Shown one piece after another: positions 6,915 to 12,614 of a stretch of 13,112 nt of DNA. The DNA comes from JALZAA01 sp046727755 (lineage in GTDB: Bacteria > Actinomycetota > Acidimicrobiia > IMCC26256 > JACDBD01). Made by a program: the position numbers and the translations under genes. The stretch is taken from assembly GCA_046727755.1 (NCBI GenBank), contig JBKPDG010000035.1, positions 1 through 13,112 of the forward strand, given 5' to 3'. Position 1 is the stretch's first letter. Each line of letters opens with the position of its first letter. The notes beneath the pieces are model-generated. The model was not told where the DNA came from and made no database searches. It saw nothing but the letters and a program-made list of their open reading frames with translations.

Positions 6915-8489
6915 ATGACGACCGGTGGCGGCGACGTCCACGACTGGGGGCCGCTCGTCGGCGACCTCAAAGCGCGTCGTGACCGTTCGCTCGAGATGGG
7001 CGGGCCCGAGCGCGTCGAGCGTCAGCACTCGTTGGGCAAGCTCACCGTGCGCGAGCGCCTCGACCTGCTCGTCGACCCGGGCACGTGGGTGGAGTACGGG
7101 ATGCTCGCCGATCACATGGACTCCGGCCTCGGCGACCGGTTCCTCGCCGCCGACGGCGTCGTCACGGGCGTCGGCGAGATCGACGGCCGGCCGGTTGCCA
7201 TCGGCGCGTACGACTTCACGGTCATGGCGGGCTCGATGGGCCAGGTGGGCGAGCACAAGATGGCGCGCCTGCGCGAGCTGTCGATCCGTCAACGCATCCC
7301 GTTCGTCTGGCTGCTCGACTCGGCCGGTGCGCGAATCCAGTCCACGAGCGGATCGACGTTCGCGGGCGCGGGCGCGCTGTTCCGCGAGCAGGTCGCGATG
7401 AGCGGCGTGGTGCCGATGGTGGCGGCGATGCTCGGGCATTGCGCGGCCGGGACCGCGTACATCCCGGCGTTGGCCGACTTCGTGCCGATGGTGAAGGGCA
7501 CATCGTCGATGGCGCTCGGCGGCCGTCACCTCGTGAAGGCGGCGGTGGGGGAGGACGTCACCGAGGAGGAGATGGGCGGCTCCGCCGTCCACACCAAGAT
7601 CTCCGGCGTGGCCGACCTCGAGGTCGCCGACGACGAGGAGTGCCTCGAGATCGTCCGCAAGTACCTCTCCTTCTTTCCCTCGCACAACCAGGAGCCGCCG
7701 CCGGTGCGCGAGACCGCCGATCCCGTCGACCGGCGGGTCGAGGAGCTCTACGACATCGTGCCCACCGCCCCGCGGCGGGCGTACGACATGCGCAAGGTCG
7801 TGACCGCGGTGGTCGACGACGCCGACGTGCTGTGGATCAAGCCTGAGTGGGCGAAGAACGTCGTCACCGGGCTCGCCCGTGTGGGCGGGCAGCCGGTCGG
7901 GATCATTGGCAGCCAGCCGATGGTGCTCGGTGGCGCGCTCGATGTGAACTCCGCCGACAAGGTGGCGCGCTTCGTGTGGATGTGCGACGCGTTCGGAATC
8001 CCGCTCGTGTTCCTGCACGACGTGCCCGGGTTCATCGTCGGCTCGACGGTGGAGAAGCAGGGAATCATCCGCCACGGCGCCAAGATGCTCTTCGCCGTCT
8101 CGGAGGCGACGGTGCCGAAGATCAGCGTCGTGATGCGGAAGAGCTACGGAGCCGGCTACTTCGTGATGAACGGCACTGCGTACGAAGCCGACTTCATTGT
8201 CGCCTGGCCGACGGCCGAGATCGCGGTGATGGGCCCCGACGGTGCCGTGAACATCATCCACCGCAAGACGATCGAGGCGGTGCCCGAGGAGGAGCGGACC
8301 GCGAAGCGCCTCGAGCTGGCCGAGGAGATCCGCCAGAACATCGACCCGTACATCGCCGCCGGCCACGCGCAGCTCGACGACGTCATCGACCCCGCCGAGA
8401 CCCGTCACGCCATCTGGCGCGGCCTCCAGGTGTCCCGCGCCAAGCGCGTCGACCGCCCCTGGCGCAAGCACGGCGTCCTTCCGGTGTAA
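6915..8489 (+). CDS. Acyl-CoA carboxylase beta (carboxyltransferase) subunit
   Basis: Transfers the carboxyl group from carboxybiotin to an acyl-CoA in the cytoplasm. At 524 residues it matches the usual length of actinobacterial propionyl/acyl-CoA carboxylase beta subunits. The N-terminal half has LLDSAGARIQSTSGS (133-147) and the biotin-side segment AAGTAYIPALADFV (177-190). The C-terminal crotonase-like half has HDVPGFIVGSTVE (368-380) and AWPTAEIAVMGPDGAVNI (430-447). In KSYGAGYFVMNG, F416 occupies the position I align with D422 of Streptomyces coelicolor PccB, a substrate-selectivity residue, so a plain propionyl-CoA role is uncertain. The ATG at 6915 follows a GAGGA-like site and the cyclase stop by 4 bp. 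No biotin carboxylase subunit is in the window; a biotin carrier gene follows. Confidence 0.95.
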   Translation: MTTGGGDVHDWGPLVGDLKARRDRSLEMGGPERVERQHSLGKLTVRERLDLLVDPGTWVEYGMLADHMDSGLGDRFLAADGVVTGVGEIDGRPVAIGAYDFTVMAGSMGQVGEHKMARLRELSIRQRIPFVWLLDSAGARIQSTSGSTFAGAGALFREQVAMSGVVPMVAAMLGHCAAGTAYIPALADFVPMVKGTSSMALGGRHLVKAAVGEDVTEEEMGGSAVHTKISGVADLEVADDEECLEIVRKYLSFFPSHNQEPPPVRETADPVDRRVEELYDIVPTAPRRAYDMRKVVTAVVDDADVLWIKPEWAKNVVTGLARVGGQPVGIIGSQPMVLGGALDVNSADKVARFVWMCDAFGIPLVFLHDVPGFIVGSTVEKQGIIRHGAKMLFAVSEATVPKISVVMRKSYGAGYFVMNGTAYEADFIVAWPTAEIAVMGPDGAVNIIHRKTIEAVPEEERTAKRLELAEEIRQNIDPYIAAGHAQLDDVIDPAETRHAIWRGLQVSRAKRVDRPWRKHGVLPV

Positions 8490-8490
8490 T

Positions 8491-8533
8491 GGTGCGTATC
8501 TGAACGACGCTGAGCGTCGCTGAGATACGCACC
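8491..8533 (+). repeat. Palindromic repeat element, copy A (intergenic)
   Basis: A 43-nt imperfect palindrome in which 19 of 21 position pairs are complementary. It starts 1 nt after the carboxylase stop. The left arm begins GGTGCGTATCTGAACG and the right arm ends CGCTGAGATACGCACC. The two unpaired positions are G/G (8502/8522) and A/C (8504/8520). Its 39-nt core (8493-8531) matches copy B at 12058-12096 with one difference (A8507 versus T12072), and both copies share the G/G and A/C mismatches, so they have common ancestry. No T-run follows, so a classical terminator is unlikely. In mRNA it would form a long hairpin between the carboxylase and biotin carrier genes, which could affect processing or relative expression. 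Confidence 0.9.
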
Positions 8534-8537
8534 TGGA

Positions 8538-8543
8538 TAGGCT
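8538..8543 (+). promoter_or_regulatory. Possible -10 box for the biotin carrier gene
   Basis: TAGGCT fits the TANNNT consensus and ends 9 nt before the biotin carrier ATG, which has no visible ribosome binding site. A transcript starting here would be leaderless or nearly so. The palindromic repeat lies immediately upstream and would occupy the -35 region. A short consensus like this can occur by chance, so this is a weak call. Confidence 0.3.
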
Positions 8544-8552
8544 GCGCCGCCT

Positions 8553-8771
8553 ATGGCGGAGATCCGGGCGGAGATCACGGCGAACGTGTGGCAGGTCGTG
8601 GCCGAGGAGGGGCAGATGGTCGCCGAAGGCGACGAGATCGTCATCCTCGAGTCCATGAAGATGGAGATCCCGGTCGTGACCGAGACGCCCGGCGTGCTGC
8701 GCGAGCTCCACGTCGAGCCCGAGCAGGTCGTGCAAGAGGGCGACCTCATCGCCATCATCGACGAAAGCTGA
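8553..8771 (+). CDS. Small biotin carboxyl carrier protein (TB7.3-like)
   Basis: A 72-residue stand-alone biotinyl domain. K36 in ESMKMEIPV is the biotinylation site, flanked by the usual glycines G26 (AEGDE) on one side and EGDLIAIID near the C-terminus. Length and sequence resemble the mycobacterial biotinylated protein TB7.3 (Rv3221c), which I recall as a free biotinyl protein of about 71 residues. It would shuttle carboxyl groups between a biotin carboxylase and a carboxyltransferase, plausibly the adjacent beta subunit. The ATG at 8553 is the only sensible start. It is separated from the carboxylase gene by 63 bp holding the palindromic repeat and a possible promoter, and is followed by the second crotonase gene after 4 bp. 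Actinobacterial alpha subunits often carry their own biotinyl domain, so its partner is uncertain. Confidence 0.93.
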   Translation: MAEIRAEITANVWQVVAEEGQMVAEGDEIVILESMKMEIPVVTETPGVLRELHVEPEQVVQEGDLIAIIDES

Positions 8772-8775
8772 GCCC

Positions 8776-9537
8776 ATGATCCGGTGGGAGACCGCCGATC
8801 GCGTCGGGGTGGCGACCATCGACCGGCCGGAGCGTAGGAACGCCCTGAACGCCGAGTTGTGCACGCAGCTGCTGGCGCACCTCGACGCGGATCGCGAACT
8901 GCGCGCCGTCGTGGTGACCGGCGCCGGCGACAAGGCGTTCTGCGCTGGCGCCGATCTCGTGGTGCGCACCGAGGACGCATCGGAGCCCGGGGGCGGTGAC
9001 ACCTTCCGGCCTGCGTTCGATCGACTCCTCGACGCGATCGTCGACTACCCGGCGCCGGTGCTGGCGGCTGTCAACGGCGCGGCGATCGGCGCCGGCATGC
9101 AACTCGCCGTCGCCTGCGATCTGCGCGTTGCCGCGTTCGGTGCTTCGTTCTCGATCCCGGCCGGCCGGCTCGGCGTCTTCCTCAGCCCCGCGAACGTGCA
9201 GCGGCTCGCCACGCTCGTCGGCCAGGGCGCCGCCCGCGACCTGCTCCTCACAGCGCGCACACTCGACACCGACGAGGCCGCCGCCGTCGGCCTGGTGCAG
9301 CGGCGCGTGCCGAACGCGCTCGACGCCGCGCTCGAGCTCGCGGCGGAGGTAGCGGAGCTCGCGCCGCTGACCGTCCGGGGCCACAAGCGCGCCCTCAACC
9401 TCGTGGTCGGCGGCGTCGACACCACCGCGCTCGACGAGATGCGGGCGCTGGAGGAACGGGCGTTCGCCAGTCGCGACCTCCGGGAGGGCCTCGCGGCGTT
9501 CAGCGAGAAGCGCCCGCCCCGGTTCGAGGGGCGCTAG
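8776..9537 (+). CDS. Crotonase-fold protein lacking both canonical catalytic glutamates
   Basis: A 253-residue member of the enoyl-CoA hydratase/isomerase family. It keeps the N-terminal VATIDRPERRNAL, the oxyanion-hole segment AFCAGADL (54-61) and the second glycine-rich segment NGAAIGAGMQLAVACD (100-115), so acyl-CoA binding is likely. The residues aligned with the rat hydratase catalytic glutamates are Q109 (E144) and A129 in FSIPAGRLG (E164), so a normal hydratase mechanism is not supported. Other crotonase reactions, or a binding role, are possible. It starts 4 bp after the biotin carrier stop. Its stop shares the CTAG tetranucleotide (9534-9537) with the stop of the convergent methyltransferase gene. 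The C-terminal FSEKRPPRFEGR matches the family's common ending. Confidence 0.92.
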   Translation: MIRWETADRVGVATIDRPERRNALNAELCTQLLAHLDADRELRAVVVTGAGDKAFCAGADLVVRTEDASEPGGGDTFRPAFDRLLDAIVDYPAPVLAAVNGAAIGAGMQLAVACDLRVAAFGASFSIPAGRLGVFLSPANVQRLATLVGQGAARDLLLTARTLDTDEAAAVGLVQRRVPNALDAALELAAEVAELAPLTVRGHKRALNLVVGGVDTTALDEMRALEERAFASRDLREGLAAFSEKRPPRFEGR

Positions 9538-10385
9538 CGCCGCTCGAGTAGCCAGATCAGCGCGGCCGGTACGCCGACGAAAGCCGCTCGTGCCGCTTCA
9601 GGGATGAACCGCGTCGCCAGTCCCTGCATGTCGGCCTCCTCCGGTGTGTAGCGGGGCTCAACGCAACGGATCACGTCGAGCCCGGCGTCTGCGAAGGCGT
9701 CGAGGTACTCGCCATACAGGTGCACGTGCTCGCGCACGAACGCCAGGCTGCCGTTTTCCGCTGCGAAGAATGCTTGTCCACCGGCGACGGACATTGCGGG
9801 ATGCATGTCAGACAGCAAGACGCGGCCGCCGGCGCGCACTGCACGCGCCAGCTCCGAGACGGGCGGACGGAGATCCTGGAGGTGACCGAGTGCCAGCGCG
9901 CACACGGCGAGGTCGAACTCACCGTCGTCGACGGGCAGCGCATGGAGATCACCCTCGAGCAGGCGAGCATCGGGGAGGCGCGCACAAGCGAGCTCGAGCA
10001 TCTCGGGCGAGCCGTCGACGCCCGTGACCTCGTGGCCGCGCTCGGCGAGGTGCGCGCTGTGGCGGCCGGTGCCGCACGCGGCGTCGAGGGCACGCCCGGC
10101 GGAGAGCGCATCGAGCAGCTCCCAGACCACGGGCTGCTCCACACTGATGAGCGGATTGCCCGGACGGTCGTACGTGGCGGCCCACCGGGCGTATCCGGCG
10201 CGGGGATCGAGCTCCGGCACATCGGCGCCGAGCCCGTACGTCGTCTCCTCGTCGGAGCTCACGATGCGGCGCACCTCGTCGATGCGCGCTTCCGCCGTCG
10301 CGTCGTCGCCCTCCATGAGGTGACGGAACAAGGCGAGACCCTCGACGCCGACGAGCAGCTCGCGCAATCGAACGTGCCTGGTCAC
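9534..10385 (-). CDS. Class I SAM-dependent methyltransferase
   Basis: A 283-residue cytoplasmic methyltransferase with unknown acceptor. SAM-binding motif I is ALDAACGTGRH at 99-109, the ribose-binding acid is D124 in VTGVDGSPEM, and the motif II region is DGEFDLAVCALALGHL (154-169). The C-terminal part follows the pattern of general Methyltransf_11/25 proteins. About 70 extra residues precede the fold, including a helical segment (LRELLVGVEGLALFRHLMEG). I chose the GTG at 10383-10385 because a TAGCGT box ends 7 nt upstream, fitting a leaderless transcript; the frame stays open further upstream only into the divergent DUF2231 gene. Its stop overlaps the crotonase stop tail to tail. Confidence 0.9.
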   Translation of the reverse strand: MTRHVRLRELLVGVEGLALFRHLMEGDDATAEARIDEVRRIVSSDEETTYGLGADVPELDPRAGYARWAATYDRPGNPLISVEQPVVWELLDALSAGRALDAACGTGRHSAHLAERGHEVTGVDGSPEMLELACARLPDARLLEGDLHALPVDDGEFDLAVCALALGHLQDLRPPVSELARAVRAGGRVLLSDMHPAMSVAGGQAFFAAENGSLAFVREHVHLYGEYLDAFADAGLDVIRCVEPRYTPEEADMQGLATRFIPEAARAAFVGVPAALIWLLERR

Positions 10386-10392
10386 CCGGCGC

Positions 10393-10398
10393 ACGCTA
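10393..10398 (-). promoter_or_regulatory. Leaderless-type -10 box of the methyltransferase gene
   Basis: On the minus strand TAGCGT (10398 to 10393) fits TANNNT. Seven nucleotides separate it from the GTG at 10385, so transcription would begin at or one base from the start codon. No Shine-Dalgarno sequence precedes this GTG, which agrees with a leaderless mRNA. Usage is inferred. Confidence 0.4.
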
Positions 10399-10451
10399 CC
10401 GGCGAAGCCCACGGCGCGCGTGTGAGAATCCGGGCCGTCCGGTCGCATGAC

Positions 10452-10458
10452 GAGGGGG
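10452..10458 (+). promoter_or_regulatory. Strong ribosome binding site for the DUF2231 gene
   Basis: GAGGGGG lies 5 nt before the ATG at 10464 and fixes that start, although the reading frame is open far upstream. It contrasts with the apparently leaderless divergent methyltransferase gene. The 78-bp gap between the two genes must hold both promoters; I see no convincing -10 for this gene. Confidence 0.6.
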
Positions 10459-10463
10459 CCACC

Positions 10464-11033
10464 ATGAACCGCAAGTTCTCGATCCGCCCGACGCTCACGC
10501 TCCGGGGAAGGAAGTTCAAGGGCCTGCGAGGCTGGGCGGGCAAGCCGTTCCACCCGCCGCTCACCGACATCCCGGTCGCGGCCTACGTGCTGGTCGCGGT
10601 GTTCGACGTCGTCTCACGGATCGCCGGCGACGACTCGTCGATCGGCCGGGAGTTCTTCGTCACCGGGACGCACGTGATCATCGCCGGCGCGATCGTGTCG
10701 CTCGGCGCGGCGCTGACCGGCTTCTGGGACTGGTGGCGTTCCACGTCAGCGGGCAACCAGGCTCGCCGCACCGCCAACTGGCATATGACAGTGATGCTGA
10801 CGGTCACGGGGATCGTGATCGTCGACATCATCATCCGACTGTCGCAGTGGAGCGACCACGTCGCGACCACTCCGCTCGTGATGATCCTGTCGATCATCGC
10901 CGGCGGGCTCACAGCGTTCGGCGCGACGTACGGCGGCGAGCTGGTCTTCGACTACGGCTTCAATGTGGAGACGTCGGGCGACCATCCGGTGTGGCACGAG
11001 TCGGAGACGGACGTGTTCCCCGGCCAGAACTAA
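10464..11033 (+). CDS. DUF2231 family membrane protein
   Basis: A 189-residue integral membrane protein of the DUF2231 type, function unknown. Four hydrophobic segments lie at about 35-53, 65-88, 107-125 and 136-155. The family signature HPPLTDIP is at 30-37, just before helix 1. Other conserved-looking positions are H70, GFWDWW (86-91), NWH (105-107) and the post-helix GGELVFDYGFNV (157-168). The histidines near helix ends make haem or metal binding possible, but this is not shown. The basic N-terminus (MNRKFSIRP, RGRKFKGLRG) should stay in the cytoplasm. The gene is single, divergent from the methyltransferase, and its last 74 bp overlap the convergent four-helix membrane protein gene. Confidence 0.9.
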   Translation: MNRKFSIRPTLTLRGRKFKGLRGWAGKPFHPPLTDIPVAAYVLVAVFDVVSRIAGDDSSIGREFFVTGTHVIIAGAIVSLGAALTGFWDWWRSTSAGNQARRTANWHMTVMLTVTGIVIVDIIIRLSQWSDHVATTPLVMILSIIAGGLTAFGATYGGELVFDYGFNVETSGDHPVWHESETDVFPGQN

Positions 11034-11448
11034 CCAGCCGTATCAGCAGCCATGCTGCCGCGGCGGCCCAGACCACCGCGAGCGCGGTCAGCGTCGCCGT
11101 CGTGTAGTCGAGGGGCTGGACGGACGGGTTGTCGGGGACCTGATCGCGACCGAACCCACGCAACGCGGGGAACACGACGATGAGGAGGACGCCGCTGGTG
11201 AGCAGGGCGGCCTGCACGGGCGCCCGGCACCACCGGGGGAGCAGACGCGCCGCGGCCGCGCCGATCAGGCACGCGAGCGGCGCGAGCACGAAGTCGTGGG
11301 CGACGTCCGCCCCGACGAGCCAGACGCCGACGTCCACGCTCGCGCCGAGCCCGGTGTCGCCGAGCAACCCGGCGGCGCCGTACGCCATCACCGCCGCTCC
11401 GATCACGAGGGCGACCCAGTACGTCCGCGTGTAGGGCGGTGCGCTCAT
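10960..11448 (-). CDS. Four-helix membrane protein coupled to the molybdopterin oxidoreductase gene
   Basis: A 162-residue membrane protein of unknown function. Hydrophobic segments are at about 10-29, 46-68, 77-97 and 117-137. Between helices 3 and 4 is the loop GRDQVPDNPSVQPLDYTTA, a likely conserved motif in relatives beside similar oxidoreductases. The tail of about 25 residues is basic and proline-rich. The ATG at 11446-11448 overlaps the upstream stop as ATGA, so translation is probably coupled and the protein likely works with the oxidoreductase, perhaps in the membrane electron path or assembly. The last 74 bp overlap the convergent DUF2231 gene, so the exact C-terminus is the least certain part. 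Confidence 0.78.
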   Translation of the reverse strand: MSAPPYTRTYWVALVIGAAVMAYGAAGLLGDTGLGASVDVGVWLVGADVAHDFVLAPLACLIGAAAARLLPRWCRAPVQAALLTSGVLLIVVFPALRGFGRDQVPDNPSVQPLDYTTATLTALAVVWAAAAAWLLIRLVSSGRGTRPSPTRATPDGRPTSPH

Positions 11449-12614
11449 CGGACGGCCAGTCTGGTGACCCACTTCGTCTGCATGACACCGGGCCGGTTCG
11501 GGCCGATGAGGCGGAGCGGGTAGCCGTGATCGAGGTCGAGCGGCTCGCCGTTGACCTCGAGCGCCAGCAACGTGTCCGGGTCGTGGGCGTGCCAGCGATT
11601 GAGGTCGGAGAAACGGTATGCCCGACGCCGTTGGAGCGAGTGCACTCGCACCTCGGCGCCCGAGTCGGCGCCGGCGCGATCGAGCAGGTCGCGCACGCGT
11701 ACACCGCGCCAGCGCTGCGTCGTGCTCCATCCTTCGACGCAAGAGATCGGGAGCGTGGCCTCGTGTTGCGGCAACGCGCGCAGCTCGTCGCGCGTGAAGA
11801 CCAGATTTCGTCGCACCTTTCCGTTGACGGTCAGGCGGTAGCCCGGGTCGCGTGCCGACTGGACCACGCCGGCCGTCGCCGCCGTGCGGTTCACGGGGAA
11901 GCCCTGCGGTCCTGTGTCAGGCCGGCGGGGCGCGAGCAACGCGAGCTTGCGGAGCGGTGCGACCGTCTGACCGACAGTGAACACGGTGACCGCGCCGGCG
12001 GCGCCGAACACCGTGGCCAGGAACGTGCGTCGGTCGAACGCGCTGGTGCCTTCACGATGCGTATCTGAACGTCGCTGAGCGTCGCTGAGATACGCATCGG
12101 GGGCGTCGCGGGTGAACAGCGCGGACCGGCTCGTGGCCCACTTGGCGCCCAGGTGGACGATGAGGGCGCCGATCGTGATCCACGCGACCCAGTAGTGGGC
12201 GGCGCGGAAGTTGAAGGGCCACGGATACCAGATGTGCGTGTCGGCGAGTCCGGTGAAGAGCTCGAACACGCCGCCCGCCACGAGCGGGAAGATCGCCAGG
12301 CGCTCGATGAGGTGCGCGACCGACGTGAATGGCGGCCATGCGAACAGCTTGGGGAACACCACCCACAGCTTCGCCAGCAGCAACGGGATGGACGCCAGCC
12401 CGCTGGCGACGTGCACGCCCTGGGTCACGCGGTACAAACCGGCAGGACGCGACGGCCACTGGAACCAGCTCGGCGGGTCCTGGATCAGGTGCGAGAGCAC
12501 ACCGGTGACGAAGCACACGGTGAACGTGACGCCGAGCGCGACTCCGAGGATCGCGGCGTTGCGCTCGTCGCGCAGGCTGCTCGTGAAGACCCGCGGCGTG
12601 TTCTGCTCAACCAC
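11445..12614 (-). CDS. Cytochrome-b-like membrane domain fused to a molybdopterin-dependent oxidoreductase (sulfite oxidase/YedY fold)
   Basis: A 389-residue fusion. Residues about 20-160 form four membrane helices (about 22-42, 66-86, 105-121, 140-157) with histidines suited to b-type haem: H42, H68, H101, H140 and H154. A linker (161-190) includes 15 residues encoded by a palindromic repeat. A twin-arginine-like motif, DRRTFL (194-199), then precedes a fifth hydrophobic segment (about 198-215). Residues about 240-389 match the oxidoreductase molybdopterin domain, with the expected molybdenum-ligand cysteine C292 in LPISCVEGWS. The Mo domain is probably outside the membrane, exchanging electrons with the haem domain; the substrate (sulfite, sulfoxide or other) is unknown. 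The start GTG (12612-12614) overlaps the upstream methyltransferase stop by 8 bp. The membrane half resembles DUF4405/cytochrome b561-like domains. Confidence 0.9.
   Translation of the reverse strand: MVEQNTPRVFTSSLRDERNAAILGVALGVTFTVCFVTGVLSHLIQDPPSWFQWPSRPAGLYRVTQGVHVASGLASIPLLLAKLWVVFPKLFAWPPFTSVAHLIERLAIFPLVAGGVFELFTGLADTHIWYPWPFNFRAAHYWVAWITIGALIVHLGAKWATSRSALFTRDAPDAYLSDAQRRSDTHREGTSAFDRRTFLATVFGAAGAVTVFTVGQTVAPLRKLALLAPRRPDTGPQGFPVNRTAATAGVVQSARDPGYRLTVNGKVRRNLVFTRDELRALPQHEATLPISCVEGWSTTQRWRGVRVRDLLDRAGADSGAEVRVHSLQRRRAYRFSDLNRWHAHDPDTLLALEVNGEPLDLDHGYPLRLIGPNRPGVMQTKWVTRLAVR
12055..12099 (+). repeat. Palindromic repeat element, copy B (inside the oxidoreductase coding sequence)
   Basis: A 45-nt imperfect palindrome (19 of 22 pairs complementary), a close copy of the element at 8491-8533 in the same plus-strand orientation. 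The arms begin CGATGCGTATCTGAACG and end CGCTGAGATACGCATCG. Relative to copy A, the stem-base pair G8492/C8532 is replaced by A12057/T12097, so pairing is kept. T12072 turns the centre into an exact tandem repeat of the 10-mer CGTCGCTGAG. The host gene reads it on the minus strand, where all three frames lack stops; in frame it encodes DAYLSDAQRRSDTHR (residues 173-187). Its length is a multiple of three, so the host frame is unbroken. Confidence 0.9.

Noticed and set aside
8491..8533. Reading palindrome copy A as a rho-independent terminator.
   Set aside because: There is no following T-run, the element recurs inside a coding gene, and a likely operon continues downstream.
6795..9002. A 735-codon open frame on the minus strand, opposite the carboxylase, biotin carrier and crotonase genes.
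   Set aside because: It has the His/Asp/Arg/Val-rich composition of antisense shadows in high-GC DNA, while the plus strand carries clear conserved families throughout.
10435..10444. CCGTCCGGTC upstream of the DUF2231 gene (and GACCGTCCGG at 4245-4254), resembling part of the dehydrogenase operator.
   Set aside because: Only 10 nt match, neither forms the perfect inverted repeat, one lies inside a coding region, and such strings are expected by chance at this GC content.
11891..12097. A 68-codon minus-strand open frame beginning within palindromic copy B.
   Set aside because: It overlaps the conserved molybdenum oxidoreductase in another frame and becomes Arg/Ser-rich after the repeat; it shows only that the repeat is stop-free in this frame.
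8491..12099. A CRISPR array or composite transposon bounded by the two palindromes.
   Set aside because: There are only two copies about 3.6 kb apart, with no spacer periodicity, no transposase or cas genes, and ordinary genes with uniform composition between them.
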